A DNA stretch of 32,714 nucleotides from an uncultured Lachnospiraceae bacterium (GTDB taxonomy: Bacteria > Bacillota > Clostridia > Lachnospirales > Lachnospiraceae): the NCBI GenBank assembly GCA_946544235.1, contig CAMNMC010000091.1, forward strand, positions 1-32,714, read 5' to 3'. The notes beneath the pieces were generated by a model. The model saw only the letters and a list, made by a program, of their open reading frames with translations. It made no database searches and was not told where the DNA came from. Position numbers and translations under genes: made by a program. Position 1 is the first letter of the stretch. The number at the start of each line of letters is the position of its first letter. Below are positions 7,810-16,169 of the stretch, one piece after another.

Positions 7810-9213
7810 ATGTTGTATATAAGTTTCGTTTTGGTCATGAGCCTGGCTCTTTTGGAAATCCTGAGCAGAAGGTGTATCGGAAAAGAAAGGAAATACAGGT
7901 TGTTTAATCCTTCGGCCGAATTTCTTCTGGGATTTTTTCGTAAGGGGTTTTTATTTGACAGATTCAGGGCAGAGATAAGATGTTCGGAAACCATGAGTGA
8001 GAAGCAGGTTGAGGAAGAGGCTGAGAAGCTGTTTACAGATACTGTTGCTAAGGGGCTGAGAGGTCTGCTGCTGCTGGATATAGTCGTTATGCTTCTGGCT
8101 TTTATGCCTGCAACAGGAGAAGACAGTAATATCCTGAAAAGACCGGGAGTCGGTGAGGAGGCTGTAAAGGTAAATATAAAACTTTCCAAAGGAGGAAGTG
8201 AAAAAACCTACGGTCTTGAGCTTTCTCCCAGAGAATACAGTAAGGAAGAGTTCAGAGAGATATCAGATAACGCCTGTAAATATCTGGATGAGATCATCAG
8301 AGGAGACAATCCGGATCTTAATAATGTTATGTATGACCTGGAGTTACCGGAAACAGATGAAACAGGTACTCTCCGGATAGAATGGTACAGCGATGATACA
8401 GAGCTTATAGGTATTGACGGAAGGGTTAACAGCCATGACATAGTCGGGACAGGAATAGTTAAGCTTTCGGCTGTACTTTCAGATGGTATTCATGACAGAG
8501 AGTATAACCGGACAGTGAGAGTTATTCCATATGAAGAGAGCGGATGGGCCGAGAAAGCCGAAAATGCGCTGAAGGTTATTGAGGAAGGCTCAAGAGAGGC
8601 TGAGAAGGTTGTACTTCCGGATATGGTTGAAGGAGCAGCTGTTAAGGCAGAATCAGATGATGAAATGTCTGCTGCCGGCAAGATACTGATATTCGGAGTG
8701 ATACTCATAGTATGTTATATGATCCTGCAATTCAACAAGGTCAGAAAAAAGGCCATGGCAAGACAGGATGAGCTTCTGGGAAGATATTCATTTTTTGTCA
8801 GCAGTATAGTTCTTAAGGTTGGTTCAGGTCTTTCAATCAGAGAAGCGATGATAAGCCTTCACGCGGAGCTGAAAAAAAGAAATAAAAAAGACAGTCTCTT
8901 TGATGAGATGAATTTTGTTGTGAACGGACTGAAGGCCGGTCGTGATGAAAAGGAAGTGTACGCTGAAATGGGCAGAGCTTCGGGCGTTGAAGAATACAAC
9001 AGACTCATGTCTATGATCACGAGAAATCTGGAAAGAGGAAATTCAAATCTGCTGGAATTATTACATAAGGAGGAAACAGAGGCTTTTAATGAGCGAAAGC
9101 TGAGAGCAAGAAGAAAGGGAGAGGAGGCTGCAGAGAAGCTTCTTATCCCAATGTTTATTTTATTAATAACAGTTATCGGGATCGTGATGTTCCCTGCACT
9201 TCAGAATTTTTAG
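7810..9213 (+). CDS. TadC-like platform protein with an extracytoplasmic insertion
   Basis: A 467-residue TadC-position protein, longer than classic TadC (about 300). Hydrophobic segments lie at about 4-16, 84-100, 290-307 and 446-463. The F domain is about 315-445 with KVGSGLSIREAM and RNLERGNSNL. Between the second and third segments sits a domain of some 190 residues, probably outside the membrane. Its part at about 175-240 resembles an atrophied bacterial Ig-like domain (LELPETDETG, then IEWYSDDTELIGIDGRV, then a TRP-like VRV strand end). Similar insertions occur in Lachnospiraceae TadC relatives as far as I recall. Its job could be contact with pilin or the cell wall, which is inference. 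The stop overlaps the AGGAGG of the pilin gene. Confidence 0.82.
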   Translation: MLYISFVLVMSLALLEILSRRCIGKERKYRLFNPSAEFLLGFFRKGFLFDRFRAEIRCSETMSEKQVEEEAEKLFTDTVAKGLRGLLLLDIVVMLLAFMPATGEDSNILKRPGVGEEAVKVNIKLSKGGSEKTYGLELSPREYSKEEFREISDNACKYLDEIIRGDNPDLNNVMYDLELPETDETGTLRIEWYSDDTELIGIDGRVNSHDIVGTGIVKLSAVLSDGIHDREYNRTVRVIPYEESGWAEKAENALKVIEEGSREAEKVVLPDMVEGAAVKAESDDEMSAAGKILIFGVILIVCYMILQFNKVRKKAMARQDELLGRYSFFVSSIVLKVGSGLSIREAMISLHAELKKRNKKDSLFDEMNFVVNGLKAGRDEKEVYAEMGRASGVEEYNRLMSMITRNLERGNSNLLELLHKEETEAFNERKLRARRKGEEAAEKLLIPMFILLITVIGIVMFPALQNF

Positions 9214-9223
9214 GAGGGAATTT

Positions 9224-9439
9224 ATGGATGAAATTATTTTAATGGACAAGGAAGAAAAAGATGAGGCGATGGAGAACTGCTGCGGGCAGAAGAATAATTC
9301 AGGCGCTATCTCGATCGAGGTCATTCTGATCCTGGTTGTACTGGTTGCGCTGGTGATAATCTTTAAATCCCAGATAGTCAGTCTGGCAAATTCAATCTGG
9401 AAAAGCATCAACAGCGGAGCCAAAAAAGTTTTCAATTAA
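9224..9439 (+). CDS. Flp1-like type IVb pilin, probable major pilin
   Basis: A 71-residue protein with the layout of a Flp-type prepilin: a charged leader of 27 residues ending in NNSG, then AISIEVILILVVLVALVIIF, a hydrophobic helix with Glu at +5 after the predicted cleavage at Gly27/Ala28. The mature pilin would be only about 44 residues, typical for Flp pilins. A strong AGGAGG (9212-9217) placed right after the TadC stop suggests high translation, as expected for the main subunit. The leader holds an unusual CC pair (19-20), which would be removed on processing. No prepilin peptidase gene is in the window. Confidence 0.87.
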   Translation: MDEIILMDKEEKDEAMENCCGQKNNSGAISIEVILILVVLVALVIIFKSQIVSLANSIWKSINSGAKKVFN

Positions 9440-9457
9440 TGATGAGGAGGGGATGGT

Positions 9458-10960
9458 ATGAAGAAAAAGGCTGTGATCAGTAATAAGAATTCCGGCGCGG
9501 TGACTATATTTCTGACACTGCTGCTTCTGGTCATGCTTGTTCTCATGTCGGCGGTAACGGGTGCTGTCAGGTTCAGGTGTGCGAGAGCCAAGGCAGCTGC
9601 TGCGCTTTCCGGCGCTATGTCAAGCATAAAAGCAGACTATAATCCCTATATTTTTGAGGAATATCATCTCCTCCTTTTTGATAAAAACTATTACGGCAAA
9701 GGTGAAGGTAAGACAGAAAAGCTTATAGAGGATTATCTGGCTGAGAATCTTGGGACTGAGTATGAGATAGACAGGGTTGTGATGTCGGGCGTAAATACGA
9801 TGCTTACAAATGATTGTGCTGCCCTGGGAAATCAGATACTGGATCATACAAAGTATTATCTGGTCGAGAGCGCTGCCGAAAAGCTTGTGGATAAGCTGGG
9901 CGGTGATCCGGAAGCGGTTGATAAGGCGTTGGATGATGATGATAAGAATGCCATTGATTCGGAAATAGCCGAGGGTCTTGAGCGTACTGACGGAAAAGGA
10001 GAGGAAGCTGAGGAGGTTAAGAGAGCAGAGGACGAATACTATGAGAAACATCCGGAGGACAAGGATGATAAAAAGAAGGACAAGGATGATCCGAGGATGG
10101 CAACGAGAGCGTTCGGAGGTCTTACTCTGGCGATACTTATTATGCCGGACGATATTTCTTTCAGCGAGAATATTATTGATATTACTGATGTTCCGTCAGG
10201 AAAGAAAATACTGTCCGACTGGTTCGGGGACGAAGATTTAGATACAAGCTTTACCGATTACGGAGCACTGTCCGGAAGCCTGACAAATATGGATGGATGG
10301 GGCAGCGAATTTAAGGATTATATTGCTGCGATCGCATATTGCAGCGACGTATTTAAATGCCTGAAGGATCAGAGCGGGAAGGATACTTATCTGAATATGG
10401 AGAGGGAGTATCTGATATGCGGTGAACCAAGGGATGTTGAAAATTATGTCGGAACAGTAAAGAAGCTTTTAAAGCTGAGGCTGGGGCTTAACTTTGCATA
10501 TATACTGACTGATGCTTCCAAGATGGCAAGGCTGTCTGCTCTTGCAACTACCCTGACTGTACTTGCACCTTATCTGCAGCCGGTCGTGAAATATCTTCTT
10601 GCAGGGTGCTGGGCCTATGTTGAAAGCTGTGCAGATGTGAAATTTCTTGTGGAAGGAAAGAAGGTTCCGTTTATAAAAAGCAGCGAGGACTGGGTTACAG
10701 ATCTTTATGGCATCCATAAGATAATAAATATTGAAAAAGAGGATAACGGAAAGGGACTGGATTACGAGGAATATCTGATGATACTTATGGCGACGGTCGG
10801 AGACAGGCTGTATTACCGTGTGGCAGATCTGATAGAAATGAACACCAGAATGAGATATCCCGATTTCAGAATGGAGAATGCGGCGGTTGAATTTGCGGTT
10901 GATGTTTCAATCGATTTTGATGGAAATACGATAAATATATACCGGGAGGATGGATATTAG
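9458..10960 (+). CDS. DUF5702-like Tad-associated pseudopilin-type protein
   Basis: A 500-residue protein with a class III-like N-terminus: NSGAVTIFLTLLLLVMLVLM (residues 11-30) joins a Gly to a membrane helix. Unlike its neighbours it has Phe, not Glu, at +5. The rest is probably extracytoplasmic, with a highly charged Glu/Lys/Asp block at about 175-210 and a more hydrophobic region around 345-400. The position between the pilin and TadE genes, and the general look, match the DUF5702 family of Firmicutes Tad loci. It is probably a minor, very large pilin-like component or an assembly factor. The start has GAGGGG upstream. Confidence 0.72.
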   Translation: MKKKAVISNKNSGAVTIFLTLLLLVMLVLMSAVTGAVRFRCARAKAAAALSGAMSSIKADYNPYIFEEYHLLLFDKNYYGKGEGKTEKLIEDYLAENLGTEYEIDRVVMSGVNTMLTNDCAALGNQILDHTKYYLVESAAEKLVDKLGGDPEAVDKALDDDDKNAIDSEIAEGLERTDGKGEEAEEVKRAEDEYYEKHPEDKDDKKKDKDDPRMATRAFGGLTLAILIMPDDISFSENIIDITDVPSGKKILSDWFGDEDLDTSFTDYGALSGSLTNMDGWGSEFKDYIAAIAYCSDVFKCLKDQSGKDTYLNMEREYLICGEPRDVENYVGTVKKLLKLRLGLNFAYILTDASKMARLSALATTLTVLAPYLQPVVKYLLAGCWAYVESCADVKFLVEGKKVPFIKSSEDWVTDLYGIHKIINIEKEDNGKGLDYEEYLMILMATVGDRLYYRVADLIEMNTRMRYPDFRMENAAVEFAVDVSIDFDGNTINIYREDGY

Positions 10961-10971
10961 AATGTATTCTG

Positions 10972-11050
10972 CGGGACGAACACTCATATAAAAATCCTTA
11001 AAAAGATTAGCCTCTCCAGGTGCTGTGAAAAAATCCCGGTGTTCGTCCCG
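10972..11050. repeat. Long-range 12-bp inverted repeat between DUF5702-like and TadE genes
   Basis: CGGGACGAACAC (10972-10983) is the exact reverse complement of GTGTTCGTCCCG (11039-11050). The 55-base spacer is A-rich. Transcribed, it would form a stable stem inside the operon. There is no T run after it, so it is not a standard terminator. Confidence 0.55.
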
Positions 11051-11129
11051 GAGAGTATATTTTATTCGTAATTATGATAATACCGGATGGAGGCAGGTTC
11101 TCAGAGAATGGTCAGGTGGCGGGGAGATT

Positions 11130-11900
11130 ATGGAGAAAAGACGGATGAAAAAAAATAACAGAGGTTCGCTTGCATTTGAAGCAGCTATAAGTCTTCCAAT
11201 CTTTATGTTCTGTATGTATGCGTTTATTGTTTTTTGCAGGGTGATCGCTGTAAGAACTGTTATATATGAGGCTGCGGCAGTTGAAGCCACTGAGTATCTG
11301 GCGGAATACGCATACCTGGCCGATAATATCGATAATCTGGAATACTCCAGTCTGATCGTGGCAAATTCAAAGATTGATGATTATCTGGACGACAGGGAGC
11401 TTGTTGAGCGGTATATTTCTGGAGGCACTTCAGGCATTAAACTGATTGGAACGGGAATCCCTGACGAAGAGGGTTATATAAGAATGACTGTATGCTACAA
11501 GGTCAGATTTTCGGCCCCGATAATAGGAAGCTTCGAAAAAACATACAGAGATACAGTAAGACAGAAGGCTTATGTCGGATATAAGGGTACAGATGAAGAG
11601 AAGGACAGTCCGGATGAGGTATATGTCTATGTGGCTGAAAACGGTGAGGTATATCATCATTCCCGTGGCTGTACTTATCTTTATCATCAGACTACATTTA
11701 TCAGAAAAAATGCTGCCGAAAACAGAGGCTATGAGCCATGTTCTTATTGCCATGCATCCGGTGCGGGAACCTTTGTATTTATTACCGGAGATGGAGAAAA
11801 GTACCATAGCAGTCCGAGCTGCTCCAGGCTTATGAGAACTGTGAAGAGAGTAAAGCTCAGTGAGGTTCTGGGGCTTCCGGAATGTACGAAATGCAGGTGA
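11130..11900 (+). CDS. TadE-like pseudopilin with two C-terminal His/Cys domains
   Basis: Start chosen at ATG 11130, preceded by GGGGAG; an upstream in-frame ATG (11025) would add 35 residues unlike a TadE leader and overlap the inverted repeat. The 256-residue product has a class III signal (NNRG, then SLAFE with Glu at +5) and a membrane helix at about 16-38. A pseudopilin body reaches about residue 150. Then come two related units: unit 1 has H176/H177, C181, C204 and C207; unit 2 has H226, C231, C252 and C255. Both follow the plan of YHxxxxC, a helix, then CxxC, which resembles small Ada-like metal-binding modules found at the ends of secreted Firmicutes proteins. Zinc binding is inference. 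It may be a minor pilin or tip component. Confidence 0.78.
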   Translation: MEKRRMKKNNRGSLAFEAAISLPIFMFCMYAFIVFCRVIAVRTVIYEAAAVEATEYLAEYAYLADNIDNLEYSSLIVANSKIDDYLDDRELVERYISGGTSGIKLIGTGIPDEEGYIRMTVCYKVRFSAPIIGSFEKTYRDTVRQKAYVGYKGTDEEKDSPDEVYVYVAENGEVYHHSRGCTYLYHQTTFIRKNAAENRGYEPCSYCHASGAGTFVFITGDGEKYHSSPSCSRLMRTVKRVKLSEVLGLPECTKCR

Positions 11901-11904
11901 ATAT

Positions 11905-12324
11905 ATGAGAATAATTGATTGTAAGCCGGAAAAAAACAGAGGTGTAATATCGGTAGAAGCCTCGGTGGTGATGTTTTTTGTCATGATGATCGTGCTGTTA
12001 TGTATTTATGGAATGATGTATGTGCTGAATTGCGAGACGTTGAGGTCGTATATGTATGAAACGATATACACAGCTCCATTGATCGAGACATCCAGATATA
12101 TTTCTGAAAGTGCGAGTGACAGCGGGCTGGATGAAATACTGGTGTGGTGCGACGAGCATTCACTCACGGGAATGGCAGGCTCGGACGATATTATTATGCT
12201 GGGAAAGATAGATATGATGGGAGTATCCGGAGTGGGCTGCAGTACCGAATTCGGAGTCTGTACAGGCCGGCTTAGGAGGTGGCAGATGTATGATGATATT
12301 GCAGAAGAATCGTTCGGTGAATAA
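11905..12324 (+). CDS. Second TadE-like pseudopilin
   Basis: Start chosen at ATG 11905, four bases after the previous stop, with AGGTGA just upstream. The 139-residue protein has the class III pattern (KNRG, then VISVE with Glu at +5) and a membrane helix at about 18-40. The remaining 100 residues are probably extracytoplasmic and end in an acidic tail. Its four late Cys residues are not in a clear motif. TadE and TadF are minor pilins needed for Tad pilus assembly; this is the smaller of the pair here. It overlaps the next gene by 35 bases, so the two are probably translated together. Confidence 0.75.
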   Translation: MRIIDCKPEKNRGVISVEASVVMFFVMMIVLLCIYGMMYVLNCETLRSYMYETIYTAPLIETSRYISESASDSGLDEILVWCDEHSLTGMAGSDDIIMLGKIDMMGVSGVGCSTEFGVCTGRLRRWQMYDDIAEESFGE

Positions 12325-13651
12325 CTTTTTTGAAATACATGAGATTGATAAGAGAGACTCTCTTCAGATAGAAATGCTTCGGAATAACAGCTTTGAATAT
12401 ATTGCGGACTGCCGTTTCAGAGAGGTGGATAATGATATGGTAATGCTGTGCAAGATAGATGGTATGAGTACACTGTTCAGCATGATACGGAGAGGTGGTA
12501 TGCAGGTCAGGGAAATAATGCTTTTTCTTTTCAGCCTGTCAGAATGTCTGAAGGAGCTACAGGATTATATACTCAGCCCGGAGGCACTTATTATTGACTC
12601 CAGATATATACTTTTTGATCCGGGCAGGGGCTCTTTCAGGTTCATTCTCGTGCCGGGAGCCGGAAGGGATTTTACGGAACAGTTTAAGGCTGTTATGGAA
12701 GAACTGTTATCCGTGATGGATCATAGTGATCGTGACAACGCAATGTATATATATGATTTTTTCTCCGTAAATGTGCTCAGAGACAATTTCACGGCGGAGG
12801 TTTTTATCCGGACTATGGATCGTATGGCTGAAGCATGGAGAAAGCCTCCGATGATCGAAAAAAGCCCTTCTCCCGAAGCTGCGCAGGATAACACAGGATA
12901 TATCGGAGATAGTGTTAACCATGATCCGGCAGCATGTATAAATCATAATGACAATGAATATGTCACGAAAAAAATGAATAAATGTAATGATGATAGTAAT
13001 CATGATAATAGAAATGATGATAATAACTCACCATATCATATTTCAGCAAATGCGAATGAAAGGATTAAAAATATCGGGCTGTATTGTACCGGAGGAGTGA
13101 TCCTTTCGGTCGGAGTGATAATGTCTATCATTTATGGTCTGCCTGCCGTAAAGCTTGCATTTGTGGCTATCCTGATATATACTGCAGTGCTTATCAACCG
13201 GATACTTAAAACGCGTGAAGAAGAAATGATAGAGCATGATATGAATCTGTATTCATCAGGATATCAGAAGGATGGGGGCGATGATTCATATATCAGTGAA
13301 GAGGACGGGATCATGACAGATTCGGCATTTACGGTGAGTCAGTTGACGGAAAGTCCCGTAACAAAGCTTGTACCTGTGGATATAAGCCTGCTTAGAGCAG
13401 ATAACCAGATATTTCTTCTGGGGGACAGGCTGACGGTGGGGAGAACATCCGGTGATGCGGATTACTGTCTTTCTGTTCCGGGGGTCAGTAGAGTGCATGC
13501 CGAGCTGATAAGAAACGGTAACAGCTATATGGTCAACGATCTGAATTCCACCAACGGAACCTATGTGAATTCCGTCAGGATCACGGGACCGACCAGACTA
13601 TGCTATGGTGATATTGTCAGCTTCGCAACAGTCGATTTTTATTGTATGTAA
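12290..13651 (+). CDS. DUF6382-like and FHA domain membrane protein
   Basis: A 453-residue protein closing the Tad operon. The N-terminal part (about 1-190) has the character of DUF6382, commonly found at this place. A linker at about 200-260 is extremely rich in Asn, Asp and His. Two hydrophobic segments follow (about 265-285 and 288-305). The C-terminal FHA domain (about 375-453) shows VGRTSGDADYCL, then SRVHAEL and NDLNSTNGTYVN, all the phosphothreonine-binding signatures. FHA domains read Ser/Thr phosphorylation, so the pilus could be regulated by a kinase encoded elsewhere (inference). AGGAGGT (12274-12280) lies 9 bases before the ATG. Confidence 0.85.
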   Translation: MMILQKNRSVNNFFEIHEIDKRDSLQIEMLRNNSFEYIADCRFREVDNDMVMLCKIDGMSTLFSMIRRGGMQVREIMLFLFSLSECLKELQDYILSPEALIIDSRYILFDPGRGSFRFILVPGAGRDFTEQFKAVMEELLSVMDHSDRDNAMYIYDFFSVNVLRDNFTAEVFIRTMDRMAEAWRKPPMIEKSPSPEAAQDNTGYIGDSVNHDPAACINHNDNEYVTKKMNKCNDDSNHDNRNDDNNSPYHISANANERIKNIGLYCTGGVILSVGVIMSIIYGLPAVKLAFVAILIYTAVLINRILKTREEEMIEHDMNLYSSGYQKDGGDDSYISEEDGIMTDSAFTVSQLTESPVTKLVPVDISLLRADNQIFLLGDRLTVGRTSGDADYCLSVPGVSRVHAELIRNGNSYMVNDLNSTNGTYVNSVRITGPTRLCYGDIVSFATVDFYCM

Positions 13652-13681
13652 AATAAGATTTTCCAATATATCATCTCCTTT

Positions 13682-13716
13682 AAAAAAAGAGACCGGCGTG
13701 ACATACCGGTCTCTTT
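13682..13716. terminator. Bidirectional terminator between Tad operon and EAL gene
   Basis: A perfect 11-bp stem (AAAGAGACCGG against CCGGTCTCTTT) with a 9-base loop. Read on the - strand it ends in seven T, so it is a strong terminator for the EAL gene; on the + strand the T tract is short. Confidence 0.85.
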
Positions 13717-13820
13717 GTCTATGTGCTCATCGCACTATACGATTTATTACTCTATGCGCTCCTTGCATCATATGATGTTTGTACTGTTTTACATTTCGGA
13801 TTGTTTTGATCATTGATGAT

Positions 13821-16037
13821 CTATACCAATCGTTTGATGATATATGTTCCGTTTTGTATCTTCTCGATTATATCATTCAGAGGCATAGGCTTTCCGAAAT
13901 AGTATCCCTGAAGTCTTCCGCATCCGACTTTTGTGAGAAAGTCGGCTTCTTCCTCTGTTTCAACACCTTCTGTAAGTGAATACATTCCGAGGTTTGCAGC
14001 AAGCTCGATGATCATGTTGAGGATGACTTTGGATTTGTCATTTGAATCAAAGCTTGAAAGGAATTTCATATCAATTTTGAGAACATCGAAGCTGTAATCC
14101 TTAAGAACATTGAGGGATGAATAACCTGAGCCGAAGTCATCAAGCCATACAGAAAAACCGTCATCCTTCAGTCTGTTCATTGACTGCCGGAGCATACCCA
14201 TATTATCTGTAAGAGCACTTTCGGTTATCTCAACGTGGATATCATTCTTGCCAATCTGATATTTATCAACGAGCTCCTCTAAAACTGTAACTGTATCCAT
14301 AAGTTCAAAGTCAAGCCTTGAGAAGTTGAGAGAAACAGGAACCGGCTGCATTCCGGAGGCTTTCACATTCCTCAGATCCCTGCAGACGATTTCCCAGATA
14401 CACTTATCCAGCTTGTGGATCTGTCGGTATTCTTCAAGCACAGGGATAAAATCGGCTGGTGACAGAAAACCGTATTTCGGGTCGTCCCATCTCGCGAGAG
14501 CTTCGCAGCCGCAGAGGGTGTGGTTTTCGGACCAGACAACCGGCTGATAGAATACCTTGATATATCCGTTTTCGACAGCGTGGTCGATATTGTTGACGAT
14601 ATACTGACGTTTATGGAAGTCTGAGTCGACTTTTCTGTCGTATGCCATAAAATGCTTGTCGTATTTATTCTTCATAAGGCTGCAGGCAAATCTGGCACGG
14701 TCAATGGCAATACGTGGATCAACCATTTTACCGGCGGCCTTCATATCGTTATCTGTGCCAGAACCATGTGAGGTAAGAATGGTGCTTTCAGACATGTCGC
14801 TGCCCGGAGTATATGCGCCGACCTTGAGGTCGATGTGAATATCGGTATTTATATTTATTATCTGCCTGCGCAGACCTTCAAGCTTCTCCATAAGTCCGTC
14901 ATTATCGGCAAGAACAGCAAAATGATCATAGGCCTGTCTTGCAACAGGGCATCCTGAGAAGGTATCCTTTATCATACCGGCAACCTTTTTAAGGAATTTG
15001 TTTCCGGCCTGATAACCGAACTGGTCATTATAGTTTTTAAAATTCTCGATATTTAAAAAGAGATAAGTCTTGTTACCGGGAGTGTTCAGCATGACCTCTT
15101 TGGCATCCTGAACGAACTGATAGATATTTGAAAGTCCTGTCAGTTCATCTTCAACAGCGAGCTTCTTCAGTCTTGCGTTGGCGGTAACAAGGTTTTCGTC
15201 TTTCTTGGCTTCGGCAAGTCGCTGCTGGTAGATACTGATGCTGACCATTACGAGTGCTATCCAGAAGGTCAGATAGTTGATCTGATTGGCTTCGAGTATA
15301 TTCTGCGCATATGGGGATTCGTTCGCCTTCATGATAGGCTTCCAGTCGCTGTAGAAGTAATTAAATACAACGCTGATGATAATAATCGATACATATGGTT
15401 TCCAGATAAGAAGGCATGCTGCGTAGATGACCATGGTTACGAAGCAGAGAATCTGTCGCTCTCTTGTAACATCGTAGACTGAGGTCTCACATCCGAAACC
15501 GAGACATATAAGGGCAAATAAAAAATTCAGAAACTGACCATAGAGAGCTGTGCTTCTGAGGCTCTTATGTGAAAGAAATATCTCATAAATAAGATAGCAA
15601 ACGATCAGAAGAGTCAGAAGAACAAGATATTTTGATGCTTCAATTAAGTCTTTGAAAGGCATTCCCTTTCTGACATGAAGAAAACGTATGGACATAAGAA
15701 TATCCAGAAGCAGTGTCAGAGAACCGGAGATTATTCCGATTATACTTCGTCCGTGCTTCCGGCCGCTTTCCTTATATTTGAAGCTGATCGAAAAGGTGAG
15801 GATTATCCATGCTGATGACAGGAGTATGAGGTAATTGGTCCATCCATCAAAGTATTTCATGAAAGTGAGACCCGGACGCTTATCGACATATCGGATGAGC
15901 ATCCAGATTTCGAGCGCAATAACTACAACAGCCATGTAGATGGCTGTACGTATATTTGTCTCGTTAATATACTGAGTCTCATATTTTGTATGTCTGTGGA
16001 GACCCAATTCTTTTCTTATCCACCCAATAATTTTCAT
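13821..16037 (-). CDS. Membrane c-di-GMP phosphodiesterase (degenerate GGDEF, intact EAL)
   Basis: A 738-residue protein. Residues about 25-270 hold around eight hydrophobic segments. A coiled linker leads to a GGDEF domain (about 285-430) whose signature is AYDHF (369-373), so it should not make c-di-GMP and may serve as a GTP-binding or structural module. The EAL domain (about 475-730) has E512-A-L-A-R, the Asn in VSLNFS, the Glu in ITES, DDFGSGYSS, the Lys in LKIDMKF and the Glu in EGVE. All residues needed for metal binding and catalysis seem present, so it probably degrades c-di-GMP to pGpG. It lies convergent with the Tad operon; a role in switching surface attachment is inference. A GGGGTAA lies upstream of the start. 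Confidence 0.92.
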   Translation of the reverse strand: MKIIGWIRKELGLHRHTKYETQYINETNIRTAIYMAVVVIALEIWMLIRYVDKRPGLTFMKYFDGWTNYLILLSSAWIILTFSISFKYKESGRKHGRSIIGIISGSLTLLLDILMSIRFLHVRKGMPFKDLIEASKYLVLLTLLIVCYLIYEIFLSHKSLRSTALYGQFLNFLFALICLGFGCETSVYDVTRERQILCFVTMVIYAACLLIWKPYVSIIIISVVFNYFYSDWKPIMKANESPYAQNILEANQINYLTFWIALVMVSISIYQQRLAEAKKDENLVTANARLKKLAVEDELTGLSNIYQFVQDAKEVMLNTPGNKTYLFLNIENFKNYNDQFGYQAGNKFLKKVAGMIKDTFSGCPVARQAYDHFAVLADNDGLMEKLEGLRRQIININTDIHIDLKVGAYTPGSDMSESTILTSHGSGTDNDMKAAGKMVDPRIAIDRARFACSLMKNKYDKHFMAYDRKVDSDFHKRQYIVNNIDHAVENGYIKVFYQPVVWSENHTLCGCEALARWDDPKYGFLSPADFIPVLEEYRQIHKLDKCIWEIVCRDLRNVKASGMQPVPVSLNFSRLDFELMDTVTVLEELVDKYQIGKNDIHVEITESALTDNMGMLRQSMNRLKDDGFSVWLDDFGSGYSSLNVLKDYSFDVLKIDMKFLSSFDSNDKSKVILNMIIELAANLGMYSLTEGVETEEEADFLTKVGCGRLQGYYFGKPMPLNDIIEKIQNGTYIIKRLV

Positions 16038-16169
16038 TTATGCTGTTACCCCATATATACAAAATGAAACGTTGACTAATAAAAAGAATACAGATTAATT
16101 CGCTTCTGCGCTGCCGCCGTAATTATATGATTTCCGGAACTCTTTGTGAATGAGAGCCCCATTGACGTT

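Noticed and set aside
11025-11129. Longer N-terminus for the first TadE-like protein
   Set aside because: The extra 35 residues are unlike a prepilin leader, lack a ribosome binding site and overlap the inverted repeat; ATG 11130 has GGGGAG.
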